This document shows, piece by piece, positions 22,542 to 33,739 of a DNA stretch of 64,000 nucleotides. The position numbers and the translations under genes are program-made. Below the pieces are notes generated by a model that was not told the DNA's origin, did no database searches, and saw only the letters and a list, made by a program, of their open reading frames with translations. The stretch covers positions 7,338,001 to 7,402,000 of the forward strand of contig NC_050104.1 of NCBI RefSeq assembly GCF_902167145.1, read 5' to 3'. How positions within the stretch are numbered: position 1 is the stretch's first letter; every line of letters starts with the position of its first letter. The stretch is from Zea mays (taxonomy: Eukaryota; Streptophyta; Magnoliopsida; Poales; Poaceae).

Positions 22542-25500
22542 ACTGAATGCCATGTAATGCTCATGAGAGTGCAAAGATAATAATAGTTTATTATCTAAAG
22601 TCTTGAATACAACTTTCCTTCACGGAACTCCGAGAACGTAGGGTTTCCGGAGTCATTAGTGAAGTTCAAAGAGCAGGGGGTAGGGTTTTGGGTTCTAGTA
22701 TCAAACAAGGTCCAAATCAAACCAAATTCTACCCAAGGCTTCTAAATAATGTTTAGAGTTCAAATAAAAAGTTTGGGCATTTTTGGAATTATTCTATTTT
22801 CTAAAAATCCAGACACAAGGTTTTAGGCTATTTTAAATACTCTAAAATTCCCTATTTGATCTAAAAATCATGAAACTATTTTTATTAAATCCTATGGAAA
22901 ATTAGGAATCTAGCAAAATTGGTTTGACATTTTTAGGATTTTTCTACAATTTCCTAGAATTTATTTGGCTCTGGAAGAAAAAGAAAAAGAAAAACTTGTA
23001 ACAGTTATTGGACCGAATCTAGCCTAGGTCGGCCCAACAACGGGTGAAAGCGCGCCCGCGCCCGCACGCCTGCAGATTTTACACGGAGGCCCCCGCGGTT
23101 TTGAATATCTTGAACCGAGTTCATCGTACTGTTGTAATAGGTCACTGACAGTTTACAGAAATGTCCCCCGAGTTCTAATTCTTCGCCGCCCGAAGTCCCC
23201 GACGGCGACAAGCGCAGAGCCGAGCTCCGGCGAGCTTGTACCGGGTGATTTACTTAAGGACTGGTGCCCTACTTCGGTTGAAACCGAATTCAAGTCCTAT
23301 TCAATGTTTTCCCCAAGTTAATTTCAAGAATGATGAGCTAATTTGGTCTGGCCACGGTAACCGCGCGGATGAACCAAAGAACCACGCGTTCCCGGCGATT
23401 GGCGGCGGTCTAGCTCAATTAGGTGGGTCGGCGAGCATCGCAGACACATGAGAATACTTAAACGGGGAAGCAGAAGACATGGACTGACCTGAATCGCGCT
23501 GGCCGCGGGGAGGCTAAACTATGCAGTGTTCTTGAGCAGATTGGGGGAAATCCAAAATTCGAGTTCTCTGGTGGAGGATTTGAGGTGCAGGTGGATGCGC
23601 TAGCTGCTTGATTACATGACGGAGCTGAGGGCGCGGTCAATTTATAGAGCCCGCGAGCGGTGGCCGTGAATTTGGGCGACGACGCGCGGCGGCCGGAGGG
23701 GAGAAAGGGTACTGGCGCAGTGGATTGGTGTCTTCCGTCGTGGCGAACTCACCGGCGACGATTAGACGGCTATAGAGAGTCACGGCGACGCGACGGAGGT
23801 GTCAGGGCACGTGGCGCCAAGCCGTGCGACGACTGTCACCGGCGAGCTTATCTGCAGTGGCCGTGGCAAGTACGGTACGGTGGCCGGAGTTGTTTAATGG
23901 CCGGAGTCTATCCACAGCGAGGACTCTTATTCGATCCCAGACGCTATCCACACGATTCAAGCACGAATCACGGCGGGATGAGCGCGAATCTGGGCGCGGC
24001 TCGTCGGCGGCGAGCTGAGTTGTTGATCTGATCTATTTCAGTTGCAGTACTGTACCATGGGACTTCCTCATTCAGTTGGACTGACCGAGCAAGTTTGGCG
24101 CTAATTTTCTTCCGATTTTCAATGGCAACCAGTGGATCGACCAGTAACAAAGTTGTTGTCTGATGATCTAACAACAATCTTGCTATAGCAACCATAGCCA
24201 AATTCTTATTAGATCAAGGTTGATTTCCAGTTCAAAGTTGACTCAGTACCACTGTTAGTCTGAATTTCATACTCCAGACAGCCTGAAAGTTCAACTTTGA
24301 GTGCACTTTTCTCCAAATTCTTCACAACAACCATGCTTACTCTCTTAAGCAAAGTTATTCACCTAAGATAGATCTACATAGTTGATGTGGTGACCTAGGG
24401 CAAATTCTCCATAATTTGGAAGATATAGAGCTCCAAAGTTGAGCTAATATCACTGAAAATCAGACTTAATCATTTGAGAAAAAGTGTGGTTTTTTGCATA
24501 TAAGCCCAAAACTTAGGGTTTAGATTGCAAATCCACCTTCTTGTGAACCATAGTACTTAAGATACTTATTTAACATGGTTTTTGCACTTTAATTCACAAG
24601 TGCACTATTTTTGCACATAGGCCCCTAGGGTTTGGATTTAGGGTTTTCCATGGTTTCAATTAGGGTTCCTGGTATCTCAGGGGTGTAAATGTAACTTAGA
24701 CCCATCCTTAGTAATATTTTATGAGTATTTCTCTTAAGCTTTAGGGTTTTCTCTATTTGGGTCCTGTTTTACCCCTCAGATCCCTATTTAAGGTTAAGCA
24801 CCCACACTAGGGTCTTATTTGCAAAATGCCATAACAATACAACTTGCTTGAAATTTTTGCCTAGTGAATGCACTCTAAGTGTGTCAAACATATGCAATGC
24901 CAATGCTTATGATGTCATGCTCAAGTTTTAGTAACAGTAACACCAGGGGTGTTACAATGTCCCCATCTTCATTGTCGTTGTTGTGTCGCCCGCTACCCTC
25001 CTGCACACCGTGACAACTACCGTTGCCATGTTTGCCTCCCTACCCATCCACTAGATCAACTTCCCCTCCTTGCCATCGCCACTGGCAACATTTTTGTAGG
25101 GGTCGTCTTTCTCATCTTGGCGAGCGCCCTTCAGTGTAGACGCTTGGCATGGCTACTAGTTTTGGCGTTCCTTGTTTCAGCAAGCTCGACTTTTCCACCT
25201 ACGACAAGGAATCTATTGAAGTGTATAAGTGGATTGACTACCTTCTCCCATAAGCTTAAGCTTTTGGGTTAAACTGGTTAGTGCGTCCACTCTAGCATGG
25301 TATCAAAACCAGAGGTCTCGAGTTCGAATCCTAGCAGAGGCTTTATTTGTGCCTCCACCCATTTATTTCCACGTTTGCGTCTTTCTCTCTAGCTGCACGT
25401 GAGTGAGGGTGTTGAAGTGTATAAGTGGATTGACTACCTTCTCTCATCAGCTTAAGATTTTTGGTTGAACTGGTTAGTGCATCCACTCTAATAGAAGCCT

Positions 25501-28500
25501 TGAACTAGCTCAACAATTTCGAGCATTTCTTTTGCGGGAAGTGTCTGTTCACCTCATATTAGGTCTGGCTCGCCTTGTACCACCTCATGGGCACGACCCA
25601 AACATGGTACTATGTTGTAAATCAAAATGAGGGTAGGCTATCGTGAGAGCGGTTCAAGGATCTTTGCCATCTACGGTTCGGCTCGATCATCTGCAACAAT
25701 CGTGTTGCTGAATTGGCGAGGCTCCACTTCCATGCCCCGATCCAGTACTACCAAGAGCGCTTCAACATGCTTGTGTGCCACACACTGTATCTTCTCCCTC
25801 TCCAAAAGGATGACCTCTTCATTAGGGGTCTTTCATAGCACATTCAGGTTGATGTCGAGCTCCAAGAACCCTAGGACCTTCAAACAACCAAGCACCTGGT
25901 GTGGGCTTAAGGGCGCCACACCGTGGCCACCATGCCAGCCCTGGTGTTTAGCGGGCCGCTCAACCTCCCTAGCGCATGTATTTTGGCACTACCTGCCTTG
26001 TCGCACAAAACTTCTATGGGCACAATTGCACCTCTGCTGCTCGCACCACCTCCAATGGTGGCCCTGCTTGCTCCCTCGTGCTGGTTATGTCGCCTCACAC
26101 CGATCGAGATGGCTTAGTGCCGTCGTCAAGTGTCGTATTACAACTGCAACAAATTGTTCATGCGAGGTCACTAGTGCTAGCATCTATTATATCTTGAGGC
26201 CGCCGACTACTTGCTCGATGAGGCACCCAAGGACGAGGGTGTCGAGGTGACTCTTGAGGATTGACCCTACGCCCTAGTCATCTCACTCCTCGCCATCACT
26301 GATATACACACCGAGGACACCATGCACCTCCACACTTACATCCATTGTCACCGGCCCTTTTCCCCCTGGACAACGACTCAATCCACAACTTCATCAATGC
26401 CAGGGTATGCGTCGCGTCGGATTGGTGACGGTGGACAACACCAAAATGTGGGTTATTGTGGCCAATGGTGACCACACTCCTTGCGACGGTGTGGAACACA
26501 ACATGGCCATGCACATCGATCAGAGTTCACCATCAGCTGCTTCAGCATTGACCTAGTGGGTTTGACCTAGGTTCGACCTCGTCCTGGGTGTGACCTATCG
26601 CCGGACCTTGGGGCCCATCCTGTGAGACTTTGAGGCCCTCTTCATGACATTCTCGAGGGACGATCTCTGCATCCTCTAGAAGGGCATGGGTTCCCCTCAC
26701 AACGACACACTACAGTCGGTGCTCCACTCCATCTTCGGCGTTGCTGGACCACCTCTAGTAGTACGGCAAGGTCTTCGATGAGCCCCGTTGGCTGCCACTA
26801 ACGTGCCCCTACAATTACCGAATGTACCTACTTTCGGACAATGCTAGTGGCCATCTACACTTACCGCTACTTGCAACTGTAGAAGGATGAGCTCGAGCGG
26901 CAGTGCCCTGCCATGCTGGAGCAAGGCATCATCTGGTCCAACACTTCTTTGTCCTCGGCACGGTGCTGTTGGTCAAGAAGGTGGAGGATTTCTGGAGGTT
27001 TTGCATCGATTGCCATGCGCTAAACGATAAGATGTCCAAGGACAAGTTCTCCTTCCCTATCGTCGATGAGCTCCATGGTGCCAAGTACTTTACCAAGCTA
27101 GACTTGCGATCTAGCTATCACAAGGATGCAACCCGAGGACATCGAGAAGACGCTCTATACCCACCATGGCGATTTTGAGTTTTTGTCATGCCCTTCGGCC
27201 TCTCCAATGCGCTGACCACATTCTATCATGAACGACATCCTTCGACCCTTTGCAGGTTTGTGCTCATCTTCTTCGATGACGTACTTGGCGCCCTTTGTGC
27301 ACACGACTGCTGCACAAGGATGCCTTTGCATGGACTCTTGAGGCTATGGAGGTGCCTGTGGCGCTCAAGCGCGCCCTCTCCATGTGGCCAGTCCTACAGA
27401 TGCTGGACTTCAATCGACAGTTTGTCGTCAACTGCGACGCTTTGGGAATGGGTTTTGGCGCCGTTCTCCACTAGCGGGTGGTCCCATGGCCTTCTTTAGC
27501 CGACCCTTCACCGCTCTTTGCCACAAGCTGGCGACATACGAGTATGAGCTCATCGGCCTGGTCTAGGCTATGCGGCACTTGCTGCTTTACCTCTGGGGTT
27601 GCCTTTTTCTCGTCCGTATCGACCACTATAGCCTTAAGTTTCTCCTTGACTTGGGACTGTTGACCGTTCCCCAGCACTAGTGGATCAACAAGTTGTTTGC
27701 CTTCGATTTCGTCGTCAAGTACCACCCTTAATGCCTCAACTTGGCAGCAGATGCCCTCTTACGCTGTGATACTGACACTACCGGGACTCTGTACAACTAT
27801 ACACCCTCTTGGGGCCCTCATTCCACCTACTCGACGAGATCCGTGCCACAATCGTGGATGAGGAGGTAGGCCGCCTCCACCAGTAGTTGCAGGACATGTT
27901 CCTCATGGTGCCATGGTGAACTACCAACAACTTCCTGCTCCATGATAACCACGTCTCCATGCCATCACAACCCAACGTGTGCCAGCACGTGCTTACGTTG
28001 GCTCATACTGTTGGCCATGAGGGAATATAGAAAGACCCTCCAGCGATTGGACACAGATTTCTACATCTTAGCAATTAGGTGCTCATACAGGACTACGTCT
28101 GCACATATGTCACGTGCCAGCGCAACAAGACGTTGACCCTGTAGCTGGTCGGTGTCCTCCAGCCGCTTGATGTGCCGTCCTAGGTGTGGGCTAACATTTC
28201 GATGGACTTCATCGAGGGCCTTCCTAAGGTCTACGAGAAGTCTATCATTTTTAACTCTATCGACCGCTTCTTTAAGTACGCTCACTTCATCGCCCTCAGC
28301 CACCTGTAGAGGTCCGCCTCAGTCATCCGTGCCTTCTTCGAGGGCATCGTTTGTCTATACGATTTCCCCATCTCCATTGTTTGCAACCACGAACCTGTCC
28401 TCACCAGTCACATGTGGCTTGACCTCTTCAAGATGGTCGGTGTCAAGCTTCGCTTGAGCACGACGCGATGTTCCACCCTCTGACAGACGGTCCGTCGAAC

Positions 28501-30428
28501 GTCGTCAACAAGGTGATTGTTGTGTAGCTCTGTTGTGTCACGGGGGACCGTCCATACGTCTGTTTAATTGGCTTCCTACTTTGTTCTACATGGCGCTCCA
28601 CGCCATGCCCTTTGGGTGGTGTAGAGTCGATCCCGCTGCCTCAGGGGCCACTCAGATAGGTAATGGATAGCCTTCTATGCGATCGTGATGCCTTCCTTGT
28701 GGAGGTTCACGAGCGTCTTCTCTAGCCTGGCAGTATGCCAAGCGCTACTACATCATCTGCCATTGTGAACTTGAGTTTGACGTGGACAATTGGGTGTGAC
28801 TTCGTTTCCACCAACCGACGCATTTGCTGGAGTCTTGGTCCAAGGTGTTGGAGCGTATCGGGCAGGTGGCCTATCGCCTTTCGCTTCTAGAGGGCGTTCG
28901 TCTCCATGGCATGTTCCACGTGGTGTTGCTCAAGCCGATGCACAAGGACCCTCACAACTCCACCGCCTGTCTAGCCCGCATAGGATGGTTGACTACTACT
29001 CACACCAGAGTGTGTGTTGCGGTCCCAAATACACCGGGTGCCTGAGATTTCCTTGTTCAGCGGTGTGGCCTGTCTAGTGACGACACCACTTAGGAGTCGC
29101 TTCAACAATTCAAGGACCTTTACTTGGACGTCTAACTCGAGGACGAGCTGTTCCGGGGGGGGGGGGGGAGGGGGGAGATGTTACAAACCAAAATCACCTA
29201 TAGGCCTCGGGACCACGCGGCCAGTTAGGGGTGAAATGCCTAGGATTTTGCTTCGTTAGATATTTTGTATTGTTTTCATGATTGATTTTTGAAAATTGGA
29301 TCATTACTGATTCTTGATTCTTGTTAGGAGATTTTTATAAAATTAAGGACCATTTGCTTAAGGGTCAAGTAAACCTCTCTATATAAGGAGAGATGTATCA
29401 ATCTAATCAAGCAACACAAACTATATTGTTTGGCTTCAAGAGCTATCTCCCACGTCACTTCCTATCATGCTCCATGTGCACGACCATGGCTCCTATGCGC
29501 CGTTGGGCTATACATCCTGACCATCGATCTTCTACCCATACAACCTATGCAGCCGCAATAGGACCCCGGATCCTATCATTTACATTATTAGATTTTACAA
29601 CCACCTCAAAAACAGGTAGTGCACATTTGTATGGTCCATTGGTTTCCTACACTTCTGAGTTCCGGACTACTAGATCTGCTATGTGGCATTTTGGTTACTC
29701 CCCGAGTCCCTGTTATTATCTTTGTAAATGCCTAGATCTGGAATGCTTACATCTTTAACCAGTGTTCATATAGCCGTGGAATATCGCTTTTAAGACAGTT
29801 GGGCATTGTTATTGGCTTATGTTAGGTTGCATCATATTTATAAACTGTAATATCAAGAATTTTACATTTTCAATTTCAGGTGCTAATAACTATTTTACAT
29901 TTTGCTCTACCGATTATATGGCAATGGGAGGTGGTGGTCACTTCGCACTTTATCTCGATGGAGACCTGTAATCTCTGTTCTTCCTTTCCATCACATGACA
30001 CAAAGTTCCTAGTTTCTAGGTTTTGTATGTATATTGATGGAAAATTCCTAGAAAGGTTGATGTAGTATATGCCAGCACGTCATTTTGTCTTCCATCGGTC
30101 TTATATTATATCTTATGCATCTCCCGTATTTTTCTTGGCTGCTCTGTTGGCCTGTGCAGTATGACTGGTTCTAGCTCCACCTCCGAGACTTTTAACAACC
30201 CATGCTTATCCCATACCCAGGAATTCAAAATCAAAGATGTCGAGGTACACAATCTTCTATACTCTAAGATGTAGGTTCTGCACGTGCTTCAGTTTGCAAC
30301 ATTTGTCACGATGAAACCTGATTGCAATAACCTACCTGACGCAGCTGTGGGGTTTCGTCAATGCTTCCAAGTTTGAAGAGATGCTCATGATCTGCCGCAC
30401 CGAAAAGCAAGGAATTTGGAACCTGTGA
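17847..30428 (+). CDS. TLDc-domain protein, OXR1 (oxidation resistance 1) type, eight exons
   Basis: Exons: 17847-17966, 18774-19270, 19367-19439, 20076-20156, 20234-20297, 29880-29967, 30160-30244, 30345-30428. All introns are GT-AG, and the exons join in frame to 363 aa plus stop. The start was chosen because [20 protein letters not shown] matches the conserved N-terminus of plant family members as I recall it. Residues ~41-165 are low-complexity and Ser-rich, with a YPTLTPVGK motif. The TLDc domain spans about residues 172-363: [76 protein letters not shown]. TLDc proteins are linked to oxidative-stress protection and V-ATPase interaction in other eukaryotes; the exact role of this paralogue is unknown. 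The reading frame is intact despite a 9.6-kb transposon-filled intron 5. Confidence 0.92.
20900..24956 (-). mobile_element. Long solo LTR (4057 bp), Tekay/Del-like, nested in the Reina-like element
   Basis: TSD atgtc is exact at 20895-20899 and 24957-24961. On the minus strand it begins TGTAACACCCCTGGTGTTAC and ends GGGAGGTTCCGTCACA. No gag, pol, PBS or second LTR lies between the target sites, so the whole 4.06 kb appears to be one LTR. LTRs of this length are known for the Tekay/Del chromovirus lineage, so I place it there tentatively. It contains a TA microsatellite at 22496-22539 and a GC-rich segment at 23000-24030. Confidence 0.75.
22496..22539. repeat. (TA)n microsatellite
   Basis: About 22 uninterrupted TA/AT dinucleotides lie inside the long solo LTR. 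Length polymorphism is likely. Confidence 0.95.
25214..25493 (+). mobile_element. SMART-type miniature LTR retrotransposon (280 bp)
   Basis: Two 84-bp direct repeats lie at 25214-25297 and 25410-25493. The second begins TGTTGAAGTGTATAAGTGG and the first ends CTCTAGCA; the other ends carry single changes (TATT, AATA). TGGTATCAAAACCAGAGG directly after the first repeat is a Met-tRNA-type primer site. The 112-bp interior has no coding capacity. The flanks gaatc and gaagc are a 4-of-5 TSD. Size, termini and PBS fit the SMART/TRIM class of small grass LTR elements. Confidence 0.82.
26940..28600 (+). pseudogene. Pol remnant (RT, RNase H, integrase) of the Reina-like element
   Basis: [22 protein letters not shown], then [16 protein letters not shown] and [12 protein letters not shown], with FFDDVLG in place of the usual F(V/F)DDIL. 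RNase [20 protein letters not shown], [20 protein letters not shown] and [12 protein letters not shown]. Integrase: HTVGHEGI (27998-28025), [17 protein letters not shown] zinc region (28100-28140), [19 protein letters not shown] (28190-28240) and [16 protein letters not shown] (28470-28520). The order RT, RNase H, IN is that of gypsy. Stops occur in every domain. Confidence 0.8.
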
Positions 30429-30702
30429 CCGTTTGGAGTTCACTGAGCTGTTGCTTGTTGGTGTCAACCGATCCTCTGATGTGGCTTGTACTGTTGTACA
30501 GTTTTGTAGTAAACGTTTGTATAGCATGTAGAGAGTTTCCATATGGAATCAGAAGTTGAGAACATGTAGAGTTTTGCTTTGTAGAATACCAAATGCCATT
30601 TACAGAGAAAATACCAGTCACTAACACTCAAATGTATATATTTCATAGAAACTAAGAATGCCCTGCCTACGTTGCAGATGGAAGTTTTAAAACTGGAAAT
30701 TG
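30429..30702 (+). other. Probable 3' UTR of the TLDc gene
   Basis: There is no coding potential. The sequence is T-rich with several tttgta and gtttgtat phrases of the kind found in plant near-upstream elements, but no clear cleavage site can be assigned. The minus-strand ORF ending at 30703 converges on this region. Confidence 0.45.
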
Positions 30703-30978
30703 CTATTTGTATGCCCGGTGGGGGTTGCCACTCGCAACAACCGCTGATCTTGCATTTTGAGAATTGTTGCCCCTGTTCTGCTTCTTGATCGTTTCCTCAA
30801 GACTACGACCACTTCTCTCGGAAGCTTCATCCAATTGGCTCACCATCAAGTTCACCAAGCCAGTGGGGACAATAACTCCACAGCCAATCACCAGAAAATT
30901 TAAATATGGTGTTTTCATGGCCAGGTTGGTCACCATTGACTCTCTCATTCGCGCTAGTGATCGGGTGTCGTCTTCCAT
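30703..30978 (-). CDS. Possible small membrane protein (91 aa), unrecognised
   Basis: The open frame on the minus strand starts MEDDTRSLARMRESM. A likely transmembrane segment (LNFLVIGCGVIVPTGLVNLMV) lies at about residues 26-46, followed by a charged, coiled-coil-prone stretch (QLDEASERSGRSLEETIKKQ). The GC-rich start and ordinary amino acid make-up look like real coding sequence. I do not recognise the family. It converges on the TLDc gene with 274 bp between the two stops. The frame extends upstream to 31017, so the start is uncertain, and spliced upstream exons are possible. It could also be a gene fragment or chance ORF. Confidence 0.4.
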   Translation of the reverse strand: MEDDTRSLARMRESMVTNLAMKTPYLNFLVIGCGVIVPTGLVNLMVSQLDEASERSGRSLEETIKKQNRGNNSQNARSAVVASGNPHRAYK

Positions 30979-31158
30979 GCACCAGCACCACCACTTCATC
31001 CCTTCCAACAGCCCCACTAGGTACCTTCATCGCTAAATGGATCTCTAGATCCTGCACTTCTTCCTGCAGGTTCGGTGAGAAATACAATAGCCCCCCTGCC
31101 CCCATCTCCTGGTGCGGCCAGCCATGCCTCGGCCTGCTGTCATTGGGGAGGTCATGAC

Positions 31159-31668
31159 TAGAGATGATAATGGATTAAAACTCGTTGGGTATCACTTGTC
31201 CAAAGTCATATCCACGAAGAAAAAATTCACCTGCTAAAAAATCTATACCCATGACAGGTATAAACTTTTGTCTAAACCTATACCCATGCGGATTTCGGGT
31301 AACCAATAGATTTTCCATACCCACTAACGTTAACATAAAAAATAATTCATCGTATATAAATAATAGTAAATATATTAATAAGCTAGGATAAAAGAAATAA
31401 GCGATAACTAATTTTGGCTTAAAATTTGTTACATAGAGTTTATTTGAACTAGAACATATTTAATTGATAATATTATGAGGCATATCTATAAGTTATATTA
31501 ATTTTAAGGTGGGTTTTAAAACCCATGGGTTCGTGGGTATGAGTAGTGAAAGAATAAACACATACCCACGTACTCATTGAGTTTCTGTTTGAACCGATTA
31601 ACAAACCTATGGGTAGATAAATTAGCCCAAACTCATGCCCTAATTGAGCAAAAGGTTGATCATCCTTA
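31159..31668. mobile_element. hAT-like MITE, about 510 bp
   Basis: The ends are TAGAGATGATAATGG on the left and, read inward from the right, TAAGGATGATCAACC, imperfect inverted repeats. The subterminal regions carry repeated gggta/taccc words such as acccatgggt and tacccacgta, a layout common in hAT MITEs. I cannot see a convincing 8-bp duplication (gtcatgac versus cagtggcc), so the assignment is tentative. Confidence 0.5.
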
Positions 31669-32060
31669 CAGTGGCCAAGGGTTAACAATATAGTTTACAA
31701 ACCTCAAAACAGTAGTGCCCAACTAACCAAGATATAACTGATGGCCTTATATTCATATATCTTTGTACAGCGAAAATAGAAAATGAGACATATAGGGAAA
31801 TTGTACACATATATAACAATTAAGTAGCTAGCCCTAGATTCTAGATAAATAGAACATAAAAAAAAATAGAGCAACCTTCCCCAAATCAAGCAAGCGAAAC
31901 TAGCTTAGATAGATGCACCAATTGAGCACAAAAAAAATAAGCCAGACAAAAACACACCAAGGGAAGGCTCACGTCACCGGTCGATCGATCCATCTTCAAG
32001 GCTAGCCAAAAACATACAAGCTGAACCATCAAGAAACCCAACCGGACGTACGTATACTAG
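31669..32060. other. AT-rich intergenic sequence
   Basis: No gene is seen. The part next to the 99-aa ORF (31980-32060) should contain the 3' UTR of that ORF if it is real. Confidence 0.4.
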
Positions 32061-32360
32061 CTATCCCCTGTGTCTCGTGGACGACCACGACGACGGCGGA
32101 GAGGAGCAGGAGGTGTTGTTGCTGGCCACCATGGACGCGACGGCCTTGGCCCACACCAGCAGCTCCCGCTTCATCCGCTTCTCGTCGGCCCAGATCACTG
32201 GGTCCACCGCCGGCCGGTCGTCGTCCTTCTCCGTGGCAAGGAACACCGGAGGGACCTGCTGCCTGCCCGACGACACCTCCTCCCCGATGCCGCCGCCGCC
32301 CGCTGCCAAGAACGCCGACAGCGGCCGTCGTAGCACCGTCGTCTCCGCTTCCATAGCCAT
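32061..32360 (-). CDS. Possible intronless 99-aa protein, unrecognised
   Basis: The minus-strand frame starts MAMEAETTVLRRPLSAFLAA. A second ATG is two codons later. It then has a Gly-rich and Ser-rich stretch, a conserved-looking block IWADEKRMKRELLVWAKAV, and a Ser-rich tail ending STRHRG. GC content is high, as in many single-exon grass genes, and there is a sharp composition change to AT-rich DNA just after the stop. The open frame extends upstream to 32420, so a longer start is possible. I do not recognise the family and see no signal peptide or membrane segment. Confidence 0.5.
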   Translation of the reverse strand: MAMEAETTVLRRPLSAFLAAGGGGIGEEVSSGRQQVPPVFLATEKDDDRPAVDPVIWADEKRMKRELLVWAKAVASMVASNNTSCSSPPSSWSSTRHRG

Positions 32361-32940
32361 CAATGATCGATCCGCCCACCTGCTAGCTGTGCACGCGCCG
32401 CGACCAGCCCAACTGCCCAAGGCCGGCCGAGAGCTGCCGCCTCCTATAGTCGTCTGTGAGCACCGCGTGCTAGCTACTTAGCTAGCTGTGCTCGCTCGCT
32501 GTTAGTTTATGTAGTAGTACGACGAGGGACTCGTGTCGTGTGCCAGCGAAGAATATTAATTGGCACGAGGAACTCGCTGCGCGGTCACTGTCGGGTGTCA
32601 ATTCTACACATGGGCGGGGCAGCGAGGAACGCGGAGCGCGCCGCGTCAAACCCGGGCGCTCAGATTTGGTTGGGTGGGCCGTCGGAACGTGACCGGCATA
32701 TGGCCTCTTGTTGTGCTTGGAAAACGAGGCGAATCTGCCGCCGTGCCGGTACATTGGCCAAAATTAAAGGCTGAGATTGTTCTCTATGTGGTGGTAGTAT
32801 GATCAACGTTGTGGGTGTATATATCGAGACGTGGTATCCATATCGGGTCATTCTCATGAATCTCAAATACTAATGATCACACTACTCAAGTACACTAGTA
32901 CAGAGAAACTCTATATATCCAGACACACTTGTTTTTCAAT
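32361..32940. other. Intergenic sequence upstream of the 99-aa ORF
   Basis: I see no coding sequence. The first 160 bp contain many gctagct words and may be the 5' UTR and promoter of the minus-strand ORF. Nothing else in the stretch is assignable. Confidence 0.35.
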
Positions 32941-33591
32941 TGTTGTATACAATCAAAAACAAGTCAGCACAATGTTAAAAATTAGTAACCTTCATCCTTA
33001 GAGTGTTCTTCCTTCGGAACAACCCCTCAAAGATGAAGGTTAGTATATAATCGAATGGATTACATAAGAATATAATAATGATTACACAAAAAATTGTAAC
33101 AAGGTTAAACATGATAACTTATCTCAAGTGCCTGGCGTATCAAATAAGTTTACAATTATACCTTTGGCTTCTTGATGCAAGATAGCGCGAAGGTGTTTCG
33201 GAGATTGAACTTATGCATAGATGTTGCACCCGGCTTAAAGTACTTTATGCAGGACAGGTCATCTATTTATAGTGCAAAGGTACCGCTTCATATAAAATTA
33301 CAAGTATACCCACAAGACTTGTACATATGGTTTACAAATAACGGAGGGGTAATATTGTCTTCTATCTTTTATCGTTTTGGCTATAGAGTCTTGTAAACAC
33401 CTTCTCCTAGCCTTGTTTCACTTCTGCCTTCATTTCTTTGTGTAGTTGTGACGAAGCTAACATCTTCGTCTTTCTCCTTGTTCTGTTCCGAAGGTATTAA
33501 ACTCCGAAGCACCTGCAAAACTTAAAGATGTGCTAACAACCAATTGTTGATTGTGTTTTTGAGGACCTTCGGAAGACGAAGGTCCCCAACA
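32941..33591 (-). mobile_element. Grande-like 3' LTR (651 bp)
   Basis: On the minus strand it starts TGTTGGGGACCTTCGTCTTC and ends GTATACAACA. It is sprinkled with cttcgg/ccgaag words. Directly to its right, minus-strand GCGAAGGGCTTC serves as a plausible polypurine tract, so this is the 3' LTR of a minus-strand element. The length and start fit Grande-type (Tat lineage) gypsy elements. The lower boundary is inferred from the TGTTG/CAACA symmetry and may be off by some bases. Confidence 0.6.
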
Positions 33592-33739
33592 GAAGCCCTT
33601 CGCAGTATTACTTCGTTTCCTTGTAATGAACTAAGACTGCGACATGGACGGAGGCATTATGCTGAAGGTCCGAAAAAACACCTTCATGTTGTTAGAATAA
33701 CGAAACTTATGAAATGTGGGGGGGCCATTTTGCAGTGGT

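Larger units (their letters stand above)
20322..29578 (+). mobile_element. Reina-like gypsy chromovirus (decayed) in intron 5
   Basis: The TSD tttac is at 20317-20321 and 29579-29583. The 5' LTR is 20322-20677 (356 bp) and the 3' LTR 29179-29578 (400 bp); the 5' copy has lost about 45 bp near its start. PBS tggtatcagag is at 20681, and a G-rich polypurine tract at 29153-29178. Without its two insertions the element is about 4.9 kb, the size usual for Reina. Translated remnants in order: gag (LTSY.. [12 protein letters not shown] region, 25500-25900), RT ([25 protein letters not shown], 26990-27280), RNase H ([18 protein letters not shown], 27410-27760), integrase (27900-28560) and chromodomain-like EDELF at 29135. 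Many stops and frameshifts are present. Confidence 0.88.
20298..29879 (+). other. Intron 5 of the TLDc gene, 9.6 kb, filled by nested retrotransposons
   Basis: Donor gtaattt follows exon 5 at 20298 and acceptor tttcag precedes exon 6 at 29880; the split glycine codon is restored across it. Apart from about 25 bp at the left and 300 bp at the right, the intron consists of a Reina-like gypsy element with its own two insertions. The intron must be spliced across all of this if the gene is functional. Confidence 0.88.

Noticed and set aside
25290..25345. Sequence tggtatcaaaaccagaggtc ... agttcgaatcc as a tRNA gene or SINE Pol III promoter
   Set aside because: The gttcgaatcc box-B-like piece has no acceptor stem or box A partner, and the flanking 84-bp direct repeats show it is the primer-site region of a SMART element.
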